From the NCBI GenBank assembly GCA_008711135.1, contig VUAW01000027.1, positions 1 through 32,322 of the forward strand: a DNA stretch of 32,322 nt, given 5' to 3'. Positions 7,930 to 15,227 of the stretch are shown here, in pieces. Both the position numbers and the translations under genes were made by a program. Origin of the DNA: Rhodobacteraceae bacterium LNNU 3342 (GTDB taxonomy: Bacteria; Pseudomonadota; Alphaproteobacteria; Rhodobacterales; Rhodobacteraceae). How positions within the stretch are numbered: position 1 is the first letter of the stretch; every line of letters starts with the position of its first letter. Below the pieces are notes generated by a model. It did no database searches and was not told the origin of the DNA. It saw nothing but the letters and a program-made list of their open reading frames with translations.

Positions 7930-8229
7930 CTAGGAGAGGCGAACCGCCGTTGCAGGTATCCGCGCCCCGGTGACCGCAGCCAAGGCCGCGTCATAACTGC
8001 CAAACGCGGCAGGCAACGTCGCCGCAACTGCTGCTGCCCGATCTGCCTCGCCTCTCGCACTTTCCTCCGATGCGGCAGCGGCGGTGGCGCTTGATGATGC
8101 AACCAACGCACTTTCCTCCGCCCGATCCGCGTCGGGTTTCACCGCGTCCGTGACTGTCTGCGCCAGATCCTCGGCAATCTGTACAACCGCACTGGCTTTC
8201 AGCAGATCCACTTCCTCAAAGATGCTCAT
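7930..8229 (-). CDS. Tailspike N-terminal part (alanine-rich helix), ends at amber codon
   Basis: The product is 99 residues: MSIFEEVDLLKAS, then a long Ala/Glu/Ser-rich helix (SSSATAAAASEESARGEADR) typical of trimeric stalks that attach phage fibres to the baseplate. The ATG at 8229 overlaps the stop of the gene before (ATGA). The TAG at 7930 lies where the polypeptide should continue into the beta-helix spike, in the same frame. Alone it would be a headless stalk. Confidence 0.65.
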   Translation of the reverse strand: MSIFEEVDLLKASAVVQIAEDLAQTVTDAVKPDADRAEESALVASSSATAAAASEESARGEADRAAAVAATLPAAFGSYDAALAAVTGARIPATAVRLS

Positions 8230-8723
8230 GGTGCGGAAATCCTCAATTTTATGCTGTCATAGGGGGCGCTGCTTTCCTCCACGACGACACCCCGGCCAAT
8301 AGCCAGGCGGACGCCGATGTCGGTTTGTCCGACGTAAAGCAGGCTGTTGCTCAGGAGGCCGTCGCGGGCGCGCTCGGCGCGGTCGGCGGCTTCCTTTACC
8401 TCGTTGATGATCGGCGGCGCCGGCTCCGGCATGTCCTGAATGTCAGCCAGCCTGGCCTCATCCTCCGCAGGCACAGCGGCGCGGAACGTCGGATACCCCC
8501 GCCCCTGCGCGTCGGTCACGCGGACGGTGTAGAGCGCGGGGAACAGGTCCGCCTCGATCTGCCCGGCCTCATCCGCCAGCACGTCCACCCGGCGCGGCAC
8601 GACGGTATCCCCGCCGTCTGCGGTCACGGCGTTCTGCGCCAGGCTGAACACCACCCGGGCGTTAGGCAGCAGGCTTCCATCAGGGGCCTTGACGGCTCCC
8701 GTTACGCGGCAAGTTTGAACCAC
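8226..8723 (-). CDS. Phage tail-fibre-associated protein with Ig/prealbumin-like fold
   Basis: The 165-residue protein begins with a domain resembling carboxypeptidase-regulatory or Ig-like folds (VTGAVKAPDGSLLPNARVVF, then LPALYTVRV-like strands), and ends with a helical EVKEAADRAERARDGLL segment and a short beta region. Such proteins are frequently encoded directly before phage tailspikes. The start is a GTG nine bases after the stop of a truncated membrane-protein frame. No catalytic motif is seen. Exact role (fibre adaptor or chaperone) is unknown. Confidence 0.6.
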   Translation of the reverse strand: MVQTCRVTGAVKAPDGSLLPNARVVFSLAQNAVTADGGDTVVPRRVDVLADEAGQIEADLFPALYTVRVTDAQGRGYPTFRAAVPAEDEARLADIQDMPEPAPPIINEVKEAADRAERARDGLLSNSLLYVGQTDIGVRLAIGRGVVVEESSAPYDSIKLRISAP

Positions 8724-9651
8724 GGCAGTCTTCTACTTCATGCGGTAGAGCGCGCCGCTCAGAAGCCAGAGCGCGTGCAGCGCGATAAGCGGGGGCCAGA
8801 AGCGGGCAGCCAGCGCCGCGCCAAAGGCGACGTGGCCGAAGTCCTCCGCGCAGCACCTTCTGGAAATACTCGCTGTAGCTCGTCCCAACCTGCTGGTCTG
8901 ATGACGGTGTGTTGGTGCCAAGAACCATCATCGGGTCGCCGCTCATCTTCGCGATGGCCGCGCGCCAGATCGAGATGGCCTTGTTCGTCTTCATTTCGTG
9001 GATCTCGTCACCAAGAACCAGCGTCGGCTTCGGCCCCGAGATCGCGTCACTGTTGGCGATAGGCTCAAACTTTGAACCGCTCTTGGGATGCTCAACCTTC
9101 CAGGCGTTATCCCCGAAGCCGCGGATGATCACCCGGTTGGTGCCCTCCAGCGTCTCACCGTCCTTGCCGGGGATGGGCGCCCGGCACATAGCCACAGCAT
9201 CCCGGAACATAACGTTGGCAGTCTTCCGGTCCTCGCCGATGCAGTAGACCTCCGACCGCTTTCGCTTCCGGCCAAGGATCTCGTAGAGCCCAAGACCCGC
9301 CATCAGAGGAGACTTGGCCTGCCCCTTGCCCGTCTCCATCCAGACAAAGCGAAACCGCCGAAGCCCGTTGCGATCCCGCCATCCATAGATGCTACCGACA
9401 ACAAACAGGTGCCACGGAAGCAAGTTGAACGGCTCGCCCTCCTTGGCTCCCTCCGTAATGCTCAGCACCGACGGGAAGAAGTCGATTGCGTGCTGCGCCG
9501 CCTTCGCATCCCACTTCAGGCCCCGCTTCGGTCCCTCCTTCAGATCGCGCAGATGCCGTTCCGCAGCCAGGCGCACCAATTGACCAGCGACGATCTTCCC
9601 CGCCTTCACGTCGCGCGCATACTGCGTCGTCGGATCAGTCGAGGTATTCAT
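8680..9651 (-). pseudogene. Terminase large subunit, truncated (ATPase domain only)
   Basis: From the ATG at 9651 (overlapping the TerS end by 17 bases) the first 269 or so residues are a HK97-type Terminase_1 ATPase. They carry a Walker A variant METGKGQAKS near residue 105, Walker B LVLGDE at 211-216 and the coupling motif GTNTPSS at 245-251. At about position 8845 the family sequence stops after EYFQKVLRG, and the rest (to the stop at 8680) is out-of-frame translation of a neighbouring gene. Family members have 550 or more residues with a C-terminal nuclease, which is absent. DNA packaging by this protein should be impossible. Confidence 0.88.
8733..8846 (-). pseudogene. Orphan C-terminal end of a small membrane protein
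   Basis: In a frame different from TerL, the last 38 or so codons read EDFGHVAFGAALAARFW, then a hydrophobic PPLIALHALWLLSGALYRMK and stop. This looks like a true protein end: its stop lies nine bases before the next gene's GTG, as in an operon. Its upstream part is gone and replaced by TerL sequence, so it marks the downstream edge of a deletion. Confidence 0.55.
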
Positions 9652-10018
9652 CGGCCTTGGTCTTCGGTGATACCGGCGGGCGCTCCGACGCATCTTCGCT
9701 CGGGTCGATCTTCAGTTTGGTCTCCAGCTTGGCCAGCCGCTCGTTCAGCTTCTCCACTGCCGACCAGTTGAAGTTGAAAACATCCCCGCCGTTGGGCCCG
9801 ACCTTTACGGGCCCCTCCGCCGCGGCGATCGGGTAAAGGGTCTCGTACTCTGCGTAAGCCCGGGCGTACCTGTCGGCCACCGCAAGGCGACCCGGCGTGA
9901 TCCACCCGTTGTCCCCTAGGTGACCCACCGCCTCTGCCCATTTGGCTTTTGCGATGTCAGCCTTGGCAGGATCATCGTTGAAGATCTGCGCGTAACGCGG
10001 CTGCCTCGGCTTCCCCAT
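9635..10018 (-). CDS. Phage terminase small subunit, P27-like
   Basis: The 127-residue protein has a short charged N-terminus, a helical core (GWITPGRLAVADRYARAYAEYETL) and the segment NFNWSAVEKLNERLAKLETKL, all typical of P27-type small terminase subunits. These recognise phage DNA and recruit the large subunit. It lies between an HNH nuclease gene and TerL, the standard order HNH-TerS-TerL. It appears intact although its partner is truncated. A GGTAGGGGTC stretch precedes the ATG. Confidence 0.8.
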   Translation of the reverse strand: MGKPRQPRYAQIFNDDPAKADIAKAKWAEAVGHLGDNGWITPGRLAVADRYARAYAEYETLYPIAAAEGPVKVGPNGGDVFNFNWSAVEKLNERLAKLETKLKIDPSEDASERPPVSPKTKADEYLD

Positions 10019-10115
10019 GACCCCTACCGCCCTTTGTCGTAGATCTCAGTGAAAACGCAGCTTCCGGGGTCGGTCCCAGCCCCAAGCCCTATTTGCCTTC
10101 GCAGCACCCCCTTGG

Positions 10116-10421
10116 TCAGGGGCGCCACCCATCCGGCCTCTTTGGCCGTTTGCTTCTCTCCGACGCCTCTCTTGCGGTCTTCTCACGGTGATGCGGACCG
10201 CACAGCAGCTGCAAGTTGGCTATGTCGTCTGTTCCGCCCTTCGCCTTGGGCGTGATGTGGTCGACGTCTGTGCCGATGACGATCAGCCCGTCACGCAGGC
10301 ATGCGACGCATAGGCCGCTGTCTCTCTCGATGACCTTCTCACGTAGCTTCACCCACGCGGTTCCGTAGCCGCGTTCATGCCGGGTGCCCCTCTCGCCTTT
10401 CCACCCACCAGATGCTTTCAT
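10116..10421 (-). CDS. Phage HNH endonuclease
   Basis: The protein has 101 residues. A CVAC knuckle is followed by TDVDHITPKAKGG (His-Ile of the HNH core), NLQLLCGPHH and a basic Lys/Arg tail. In HK97-like phages such nucleases are encoded next to the terminase and help packaging cuts. The ATG at 10421 is chosen because the family starts near the GTRHERGYGTAW segment; the extra 16 upstream residues run into the neighbouring region. About 100 bases separate it from TerS. Confidence 0.85.
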   Translation of the reverse strand: MKASGGWKGERGTRHERGYGTAWVKLREKVIERDSGLCVACLRDGLIVIGTDVDHITPKAKGGTDDIANLQLLCGPHHREKTAREASERSKRPKRPDGWRP

Positions 10422-10498
10422 CTGCAGGCCCTCTCGAGAATGCGGTTGATGCCAACACCGTTCACGCATTACTCCGGAGGCATTGGAGGTACGTTCAT

Positions 10499-11254
10499 TT
10501 GCCTATCGACATCAACATGTTCTGGCACGGCGCGCGCTTAGGTCGGATCCATGCCGCTTGCGTCCGCTCGTTTCTTCTACACGGACACGCTGTTCATCTG
10601 CATTGCTATGAGACGCCTGCCGACCTTCCGGATGGTGTCCGCGTCATCGACGCCGCAAAGGTGATGCCGCTATCTGATCTGCTTGCCCATCGAGAGACGG
10701 GGAGCGTTGCCCTTGGTTGTGACCGCTACCGGTACCGGTTGGTAGCGGCTGGGTTCGGCGCTTACTCTGACTGCGATATGTTCTGCCTGCAGCCCCTGGA
10801 GGACGCTGATTACATGATGGGCGCAGAGCAGGACGACACGGTCAACGGCGCCTTCCTGAAGTTTCCTCCAGACAGTGATCTGTCGCGGGCGCTTGTTGAT
10901 GCGACCAATGACGAGCATTTCATCCCGCCTTGGCTTCGCCCCTCCAAGCAACGAAACCTTCGCCTTCGTCGACGCCTTGGCAGGCCAGTGCATGTCAGCA
11001 GCTACGACTGGGGCGTATGGGGGCCGCAACTCCTGACCCACTACGTTGGCACCTTAGGCCTGACGGATCATGTGGCGCCGGTTGACGCCTATTACCCCGT
11101 GCATCCCTGGCAGACTTCGCTGTTGCGTGATCCCGGCTTGAGGCTATCCGACCTTGTTACCCCACGCACTAAAGCCGTTCACCTGTGGCACAAGATGCTG
11201 GGCGCAGAGGAGCCGCCCGTCGGAAGCCCACTGCATGAAGTCATGACATCCTAG
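10499..11254 (+). CDS. Glycosyltransferase with DXD sugar-binding motif (GT32-like)
   Basis: The 251-residue protein resembles the capsular or OCH1-type sugar transferases. It has MFWHG near the N-terminus, then CDRYRYRLVAAGFGAYSDCD with the DXD motif (Asp91-Cys-Asp93) followed by LQPL, and a C-terminal HLWHKM. The DXD binds the nucleotide sugar through a metal. I choose the TTG at 10499 because GGAGGT lies nine bases before it; ATG 10517 lacks a site. It is cytoplasmic, with no membrane segment. It is transcribed against the late genes and converges with a GT25 gene whose stop overlaps its own. Both are likely accessory genes that modify lipopolysaccharide or capsule in the lysogen; the sugar is unknown. 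Confidence 0.75.
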   Translation: MPIDINMFWHGARLGRIHAACVRSFLLHGHAVHLHCYETPADLPDGVRVIDAAKVMPLSDLLAHRETGSVALGCDRYRYRLVAAGFGAYSDCDMFCLQPLEDADYMMGAEQDDTVNGAFLKFPPDSDLSRALVDATNDEHFIPPWLRPSKQRNLRLRRRLGRPVHVSSYDWGVWGPQLLTHYVGTLGLTDHVAPVDAYYPVHPWQTSLLRDPGLRLSDLVTPRTKAVHLWHKMLGAEEPPVGSPLHEVMTS

Positions 11255-11994
11255 GAAATCCGCCTCTCGAAGTTCTTGCGGATCTTGAGGTATTTCCTCC
11301 GCCAGTGAGATAAAGACACGCGCTGCTTCCGGAAGCCTTCTGGTGTCCCCGCTGCTCGGGACGCCTTGCGAAGAGCGTCTATGTGCGACTGATCTCCATC
11401 TTCAGGCGGATGCCCTACGATTGTCGGCATCGCGGCTAGTGCGCCGAACTTGGTTATATCGACCGGCCAGTCTGCAAGCCCTCGCAAGGGGCGTGAATGC
11501 TGGATGATACGCTCCGCCACCGGCCTTTTGATGCTGTAGGCGGTGTTGCGATCTGCATTACGCGAAAGCCGCACCGCCTGGACACCCGGCAAGCTGACCG
11601 GACGCCAGAACGAGAACGTCCATGCCGAACTGTGATCCAGAAGGATCATACTGGCATGCTCATATCCGCGCTCGGCGACAAATTCGAAAAACTCAGGCTG
11701 CGGCACTGCGTCATCCTCAAGGATAATGGCGCCGTCTAGCCCCTCATCAACGATCTTCTGGTAGGCCTTCTGATGCGACAGCGCACATGCCAGCTCAGCG
11801 TTCGCTGGGTTAAACCCCGTGCCGCGCCAAATGCTCTCGCGGCACACATGCTGCTCTAGATCGGCCGGCAGACCGGATCGCCCATCTACCGCAGGGATAA
11901 CCTCAACGTCGAGCGGCAAGCCTTCCAGCTTCGGAAGCAATTCGGCGCGCCGCTGAACGTCACTATCCAGCGAGATGACAAAGATCTTCCACAA
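11251..11994 (-). CDS. Glycosyltransferase family 25 protein (LPS/surface glycan)
   Basis: From the TTG at 11994 the product begins MWKIFVISLDSDVQRR, a typical GT25 start. It continues with PAVDGRSGL, ELACALSHQKAYQKIVDEG and the acidic motif ILEDDAVP that binds the metal-nucleotide sugar. Family members add galactose or glucose to lipooligosaccharide. GGGGGAG lies seven bases before this TTG. A GTG at 12018 (eight more residues) is the alternative, with a poorer site. The length (247 residues) is normal and no damage is seen. Its stop overlaps that of the opposing glycosyltransferase within a CTAG. A role in serotype conversion is inferred from being in a prophage. Confidence 0.8.
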   Translation of the reverse strand: MWKIFVISLDSDVQRRAELLPKLEGLPLDVEVIPAVDGRSGLPADLEQHVCRESIWRGTGFNPANAELACALSHQKAYQKIVDEGLDGAIILEDDAVPQPEFFEFVAERGYEHASMILLDHSSAWTFSFWRPVSLPGVQAVRLSRNADRNTAYSIKRPVAERIIQHSRPLRGLADWPVDITKFGALAAMPTIVGHPPEDGDQSHIDALRKASRAAGTPEGFRKQRVSLSHWRRKYLKIRKNFERRIS

Positions 11995-12036
11995 ACGCCC
12001 GCTCCCCCGGCCAAACACAACCCCATGTTGTTAGAC

Positions 12037-12065
12037 CTATGCAGGAATGACGTCAGCGATGTCAA
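12037..12065 (-). promoter_or_regulatory. Possible promoter of the GT25 gene
   Basis: On the minus strand a perfect TTGACA (12065-12060) is followed after 17-18 bases by GCATAGG, a weak -10 element. It lies about 20-40 bases before the GT25 start. The -35 is good; the -10 makes this tentative. Confidence 0.35.
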
Positions 12066-12086
12066 TTATCCTCCCTTTCGGAGGCT

Positions 12087-12285
12087 TCATCCGTAAGCCT
12101 TCTGAATTGCCTCAACCACCTGGGCGATGAGCTTGCCTGCGGGGTAGGCGAAATCCTCTTCCGTGCGGCGCGCGTCAGTCCATCGCTTCTCGTCCCCGTC
12201 GGCTACTGCACGCAGGCAGCAAGATGGAGCGTCGCGGGTGATCTCGCTGTGGATGTGGTGAGCGGCCTCGTGGGCTACCGTATCA
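12087..12285 (-). pseudogene. C-terminal remnant of a phage protein (5' end deleted)
   Basis: About 66 C-terminal codons look genuine (an [11 protein letters not shown] segment, then [31 protein letters not shown]). Upstream of about 12285 the open frame is only the antisense of the SSB gene. The protein is therefore cut at its N-terminal side by the same junction that truncates SSB. I do not recognise the family. The HEAAH string resembles a zinc-peptidase motif, but with so little protein left this should not be trusted. Confidence 0.5.
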
Positions 12286-12701
12286 GCCAGGTGCGGAGCT
12301 TCCCCAACGGCGGCAAGGTCGTAAACCTGCGCATCGCCACCGGCGAGACGTGGCGCGACAAGTCCAGCGGCGAGCGCAAGGAGCGCACCGAGTGGCACAG
12401 CATCGCGATCATGTCCGAACCGCTGGCGAAGATCGCCGAGCAATACCTGCGCAAGGGCAGCAAGGTCTACATCGAGGGCCAACTGGAAACCCGCAAGTGG
12501 CAGGACCAGTCCGGCGCCGACCGATACAGCACCGAGATTGTGCTGCGCCCGTATCGCGGGGAACTGACGCTGCTTGACGGCCCGCAGGGTGGCGGCCAGC
12601 AGCGCGACGACAGCCAGCAGGGCGGCAGCGCCTATGGGGCACGGACGGGCGGCGCGCCGGGGCTGGACGACGAGATCCCTTTTGAACCGCAGGTGCCGTG
12701 A
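12249..12701 (+). pseudogene. ssb: Single-stranded DNA-binding protein, 5'-truncated
   Basis: From about residue 15 the sequence is a clear [54 protein letters not shown], then a Gly/Gln-rich tail ending DDEIPFEP, the acidic tip that recruits partner proteins. The normal start of about 20 residues (the MAGSxNKVxLxGNLGRDPE region forming the first strand) is missing. In its place are codons that are the antisense of the neighbouring minus-strand gene, without a ribosome site. It is the first gene of the rightward early operon, so promoter and upstream genes were also lost. It is probably inactive, or unstable if made. Confidence 0.85.
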
Positions 12702-12907
12702 TGACGCTGGAGGAGTATTGCACTGCCGTTGGCAACTTCACCAAGCAACTTGACGGCTACTCGCCCGAGAACGCTGCCGCCTTCCTTGCTAACCTCGCAA
12801 TCGACTTCGCCAACAATGACCCGCAGGAGGCGCACCACATCCTTGCGCACAGCCTTTGGATCATTGCCGAGATCAAATCTCACGTCGACCGGGGCGCGGT
12901 TCAATGA
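12698..12907 (+). CDS. Small hypothetical phage protein
   Basis: The product has 68-69 residues, acidic and helical ([17 protein letters not shown], then [35 protein letters not shown]). The GTG/ATG pair at 12698/12701 overlaps the SSB stop, and the next gene overlaps its end, so it belongs to the early operon. The family is unknown to me. Confidence 0.6.
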   Translation: MMTLEEYCTAVGNFTKQLDGYSPENAAAFLANLAIDFANNDPQEAHHILAHSLWIIAEIKSHVDRGAVQ

Positions 12908-13101
12908 CCCGCCCCACCGACACCGCCATAGCCGAGGCCATCCGCGCAGCCTGCGCCATCGAGGGCTGGGAGCAAGAGGCGCTGATCGTGGATCACGCGA
13001 CCGAGGCGCTCGGCTACAGCAGCGAGGACGAGCTGGACAGCCTGCGGCCGCGCGTGCAGCGGGTCTATGACCGCGGCTTCAAGGTCTGGGGGGCGAACTG
13101 A
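12904..13101 (+). CDS. Small hypothetical phage protein
   Basis: A 65-residue acidic helical protein ([17 protein letters not shown], ending YDRGFKVWGAN). The ATG overlaps the preceding stop (ATGA) and its TGA overlaps the start of the Dcm-like gene. Nothing in it points to a function. The overlaps on both sides support translation. Confidence 0.6.
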   Translation: MTRPTDTAIAEAIRAACAIEGWEQEALIVDHATEALGYSSEDELDSLRPRVQRVYDRGFKVWGAN

Positions 13102-13742
13102 TGCGGGTGCTCATCGGATGTGAAACCTCGGGCGAGATGCGCCGCGCCTTCACGGCCCTTGGCCATGACGCCAAGTCTGTGGACCTGCTGCCGGCTGACG
13201 ATCGGTCGAACCGCCATATCGTCGGGGACGTGCGCGATCACCTGCATGAGGGCTGGGATCTGCTGGCAGTGATGCACCCGCCCTGCACGCGGCTCTGCAA
13301 TTCGGGCGTCCGCTGGCTGCACACCCCGCCGCCGGGCCGCACGCCCGAAGAAATGTGGGCTGAACTGGACGAGGGCGCCGCGCTGTTCTCTGCCTGCTGG
13401 AACGCTCCCATCCCGCGGGTGGCAGTTGAGAACCCCGTCATGCACAAGTACGCCCGCGAGCGGATCCAGAACTACCAGAAGCCGCAGATCGTGCAGCCGT
13501 GGTGGTTTGGCGAACAGGCATTCAAGGCGACGGGCTTCTACCTGCGCGGCCTCCCGCCCCTGCAACCTACCGCCAAGCTGGTGCCGCCCAAGCCCGGCAC
13601 TGACGAACACAAGGTCTGGAGCGCCGTGCACCGTGCGCCGCCCGGTCCCGATCGGTGGAAGTTTCGCAGCAAGACGTTCCCGGGCATTGCGCGCGCCGCC
13701 GCCGAACAGTGGGGCGGGTACGCACTGGAGGAAGCAGCATGA
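13101..13742 (+). CDS. Dcm-like DNA cytosine methyltransferase (phage type)
   Basis: The 213-residue protein starts MRVLIGCETSGEMRRAF, an N-terminal nucleotide-binding turn in the place of motif I, and has HPPCTRLCNSG (Pro-Cys of motif IV, the catalytic cysteine) and VAVENPVMH (ENP-like motif VI). These are the marks of C5-cytosine methyltransferases. It is much shorter than typical Dcm (over 350 residues) and lacks an obvious target-recognition domain, as do the short versions found in many alphaproteobacterial phages. It may protect phage DNA or be a diverged non-catalytic relative. It sits in the early operon with ATGA overlaps on both sides. Confidence 0.65.
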   Translation: MRVLIGCETSGEMRRAFTALGHDAKSVDLLPADDRSNRHIVGDVRDHLHEGWDLLAVMHPPCTRLCNSGVRWLHTPPPGRTPEEMWAELDEGAALFSACWNAPIPRVAVENPVMHKYARERIQNYQKPQIVQPWWFGEQAFKATGFYLRGLPPLQPTAKLVPPKPGTDEHKVWSAVHRAPPGPDRWKFRSKTFPGIARAAAEQWGGYALEEAA

Positions 13743-14206
13743 CCGTCATGTGGGGAACGCGCGTCGGGCAGTCCATCGTCCCCTACAGCCGCTTCCAGCG
13801 GGCGCTTGCGGAGTTCCCGGAAGGCACCCGCCTGCGGATCAAGGTGGACAATGACCGCAACGGTAAGTTCGCGGCGCTTTACCACGTCATGCTTGGCCTG
13901 GTGGTCAAGGCGATCAACAGCGGCCCGGCATCCACCGACATCGACACGCTGAAGCGGTGGGTCAAGCTGCGCCGGGGAATGTACGATACCGTACCATTGC
14001 CCAAGCCCGCGCCAGACGGCACGACCCACGCCATCACCTATCGCAGCACGTCCTTCGCGAAGATGGGCGAGCAGGAGTTCCACGAATTCGCCATGGCGAC
14101 GTGCGAACTGATCCGGGCCGAGCTGGCTCCGTGGATCAGCCAGTCGCCGGAGTGGTCCGAGATTGCGCGGATCGTGGCGAGCATTCTGCCGGAGGACGGG
14201 GCATGA
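13739..14206 (+). CDS. DUF1367-like phage early protein
   Basis: The protein has 155 residues: a short N-terminal segment, RLRIKVDNDRNGKFAALYHVMLGLV, a central TLKRWVKLRRGMYD and a helical C-terminus. The pattern resembles DUF1367 proteins, found in the replication or recombination regions of phages, whose role is not known. The ATG at 13739 overlaps the stop of the Dcm-like gene, which sets the start; the open frame upstream is a shadow. Its end overlaps the Ref-like gene. Confidence 0.6.
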   Translation: MTVMWGTRVGQSIVPYSRFQRALAEFPEGTRLRIKVDNDRNGKFAALYHVMLGLVVKAINSGPASTDIDTLKRWVKLRRGMYDTVPLPKPAPDGTTHAITYRSTSFAKMGEQEFHEFAMATCELIRAELAPWISQSPEWSEIARIVASILPEDGA

Positions 14207-14544
14207 GCCTGATGGGGAAAGGCCCGCTTGGCTTGAAGGGACCACCCCCAGAGCGCGGCACGGCGGCCGGGCGGGCGCACATGGCCCGCGTGGCCCAGCT
14301 CCCCTGCTGCGTTTGCGGGTCGCGTCCGGTCGAGGTTCATCACGTCATCAGCGGACGATATGGCCAGCGCAAAGCGAGCGACCTGCAGACCATCCCGCTC
14401 TGCCATTATCACCATCTCGGCGCGGGCGGCATCCACACGAACAAGAGCCTTTGGGAAGAGACCCACGGCCCCGACACCGACTTTCTCGCCGTCGTCGCGG
14501 ACCAGCTTGCAGGCGAGTTCACATCACCCTGGAGGAAGCCATGA
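14203..14544 (+). CDS. Ref-like HNH recombination nuclease
   Basis: The 113-residue protein has CCVCGS (zinc knuckle), VEVHHVISGRYGQRKASDLQTIPLC and HYHHLGAGGIHTNKSLWEETHG. This order of His-His, Arg-Gly-Lys-Ala-Ser-Asp and HH motifs matches the P1 Ref / DUF968-type nucleases, which in P1 cut single-stranded DNA in RecA loops. It lies among early recombination-type genes, which fits. ATGA overlaps link it to both neighbours. It appears intact. Confidence 0.75.
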   Translation: MSLMGKGPLGLKGPPPERGTAAGRAHMARVAQLPCCVCGSRPVEVHHVISGRYGQRKASDLQTIPLCHYHHLGAGGIHTNKSLWEETHGPDTDFLAVVADQLAGEFTSPWRKP

Positions 14545-14723
14545 AGCACTTCGAGTTCACCACCCGCCAGATCGGCTGCTACAGCACCGTGCAGGACATC
14601 GTTGCCGCCACGGTGACGAACCGGGAGACGGGCGAGACGCGCAAGCTGACCAAGCCGGAATACGACCGCTTCTTCGACAATCGCGATCCGGCGGCATGGA
14701 CCATAGAGGAGGCAGGGCAATGA
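14541..14723 (+). CDS. Small hypothetical phage protein
   Basis: The product is 60 residues (MKHFEFTTRQIGCYSTVQD, VTNRETGETRKLTKPEYDRFF, ending AWTIEEAGQ). An ATGA overlap begins it and another ends it. No motif is recognised. The longer open frame upstream is a shadow of the Ref-like gene. Confidence 0.6.
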   Translation: MKHFEFTTRQIGCYSTVQDIVAATVTNRETGETRKLTKPEYDRFFDNRDPAAWTIEEAGQ

Positions 14724-15073
14724 ATGAGTCAACAAAGCGCCTGATGACAGGAGTATTGGAGGCCGTGGCCGAAGGAAGATCTTGGCTTGCCTTCCATGAG
14801 GTACAGGAACTTGCCCGCGAACTTCTAGAGTATCGCCGTGCCGAACATGCCGACATGGAGGCGATACTGGACCCGTCGACGACAGCCCCCGTACTGCGGG
14901 ACGATCTGCAGGCAGCTCTTGAAGCCGCCGACGCACTGGCAGAGCAGGCGCAGCACGTTGCGCTTGGAGCCAGTATCGCTGGCATGGACGTGACGGATGC
15001 GGCCAAGCATCTCGACCCCCTCTGGCGCAAGTACGATGAAGCCCGCGCCGCCCTTTCGGAGGGCCTGAAATGA
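14720..15073 (+). CDS. Hypothetical helical phage protein
   Basis: The product has 117 residues, almost all helical and acidic (KRLMTGVLEAVAEG, then ALEAADALAEQAQHVALGA). It is coupled by ATGA overlaps to the genes on either side in the early operon. No family is recognised. Composition agrees with its neighbours. Confidence 0.55.
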   Translation: MNESTKRLMTGVLEAVAEGRSWLAFHEVQELARELLEYRRAEHADMEAILDPSTTAPVLRDDLQAALEAADALAEQAQHVALGASIAGMDVTDAAKHLDPLWRKYDEARAALSEGLK

Positions 15074-15227
15074 CCCGCCTCGCCATCGCCGCATCATCGC
15101 CGCATGTCTCGCGGCCCCTGCCTTTCCGCAGGTCGTCTGCGAGGAGGACGGCGTGTGCGTCCCTTCGGTGTGGCCGCCTGAAGATACATGCAAGGAGGAG
15201 AACGGCGCCCATGCTCCTGACGCCTGA
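15070..15227 (+). pseudogene. Small secreted Cys-containing phage protein, frameshifted
   Basis: The ATG overlaps the stop of the preceding gene (ATGA), and the first codons MTRLAIA look like a signal-peptide start. A shift of one base near 15090-15093 is needed to continue into AACLAAPAFPQVVCEEDGVC and on to a TGA at 15225-15227. The joined product would have a perfect signal peptide with an APAFPQ cleavage region and a mature part of about 32 residues with three cysteines. As sequenced it is broken, or there is a base error. The stop lies just past the xis start. Confidence 0.45.

Noticed and set aside
12087-12482. 131-codon minus-strand frame with HEAAH, a zinc-peptidase-like motif
   Set aside because: The upstream half is antisense to SSB. 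Only about 66 C-terminal codons look real, and the motif lies next to the junction, so no peptidase is claimed.
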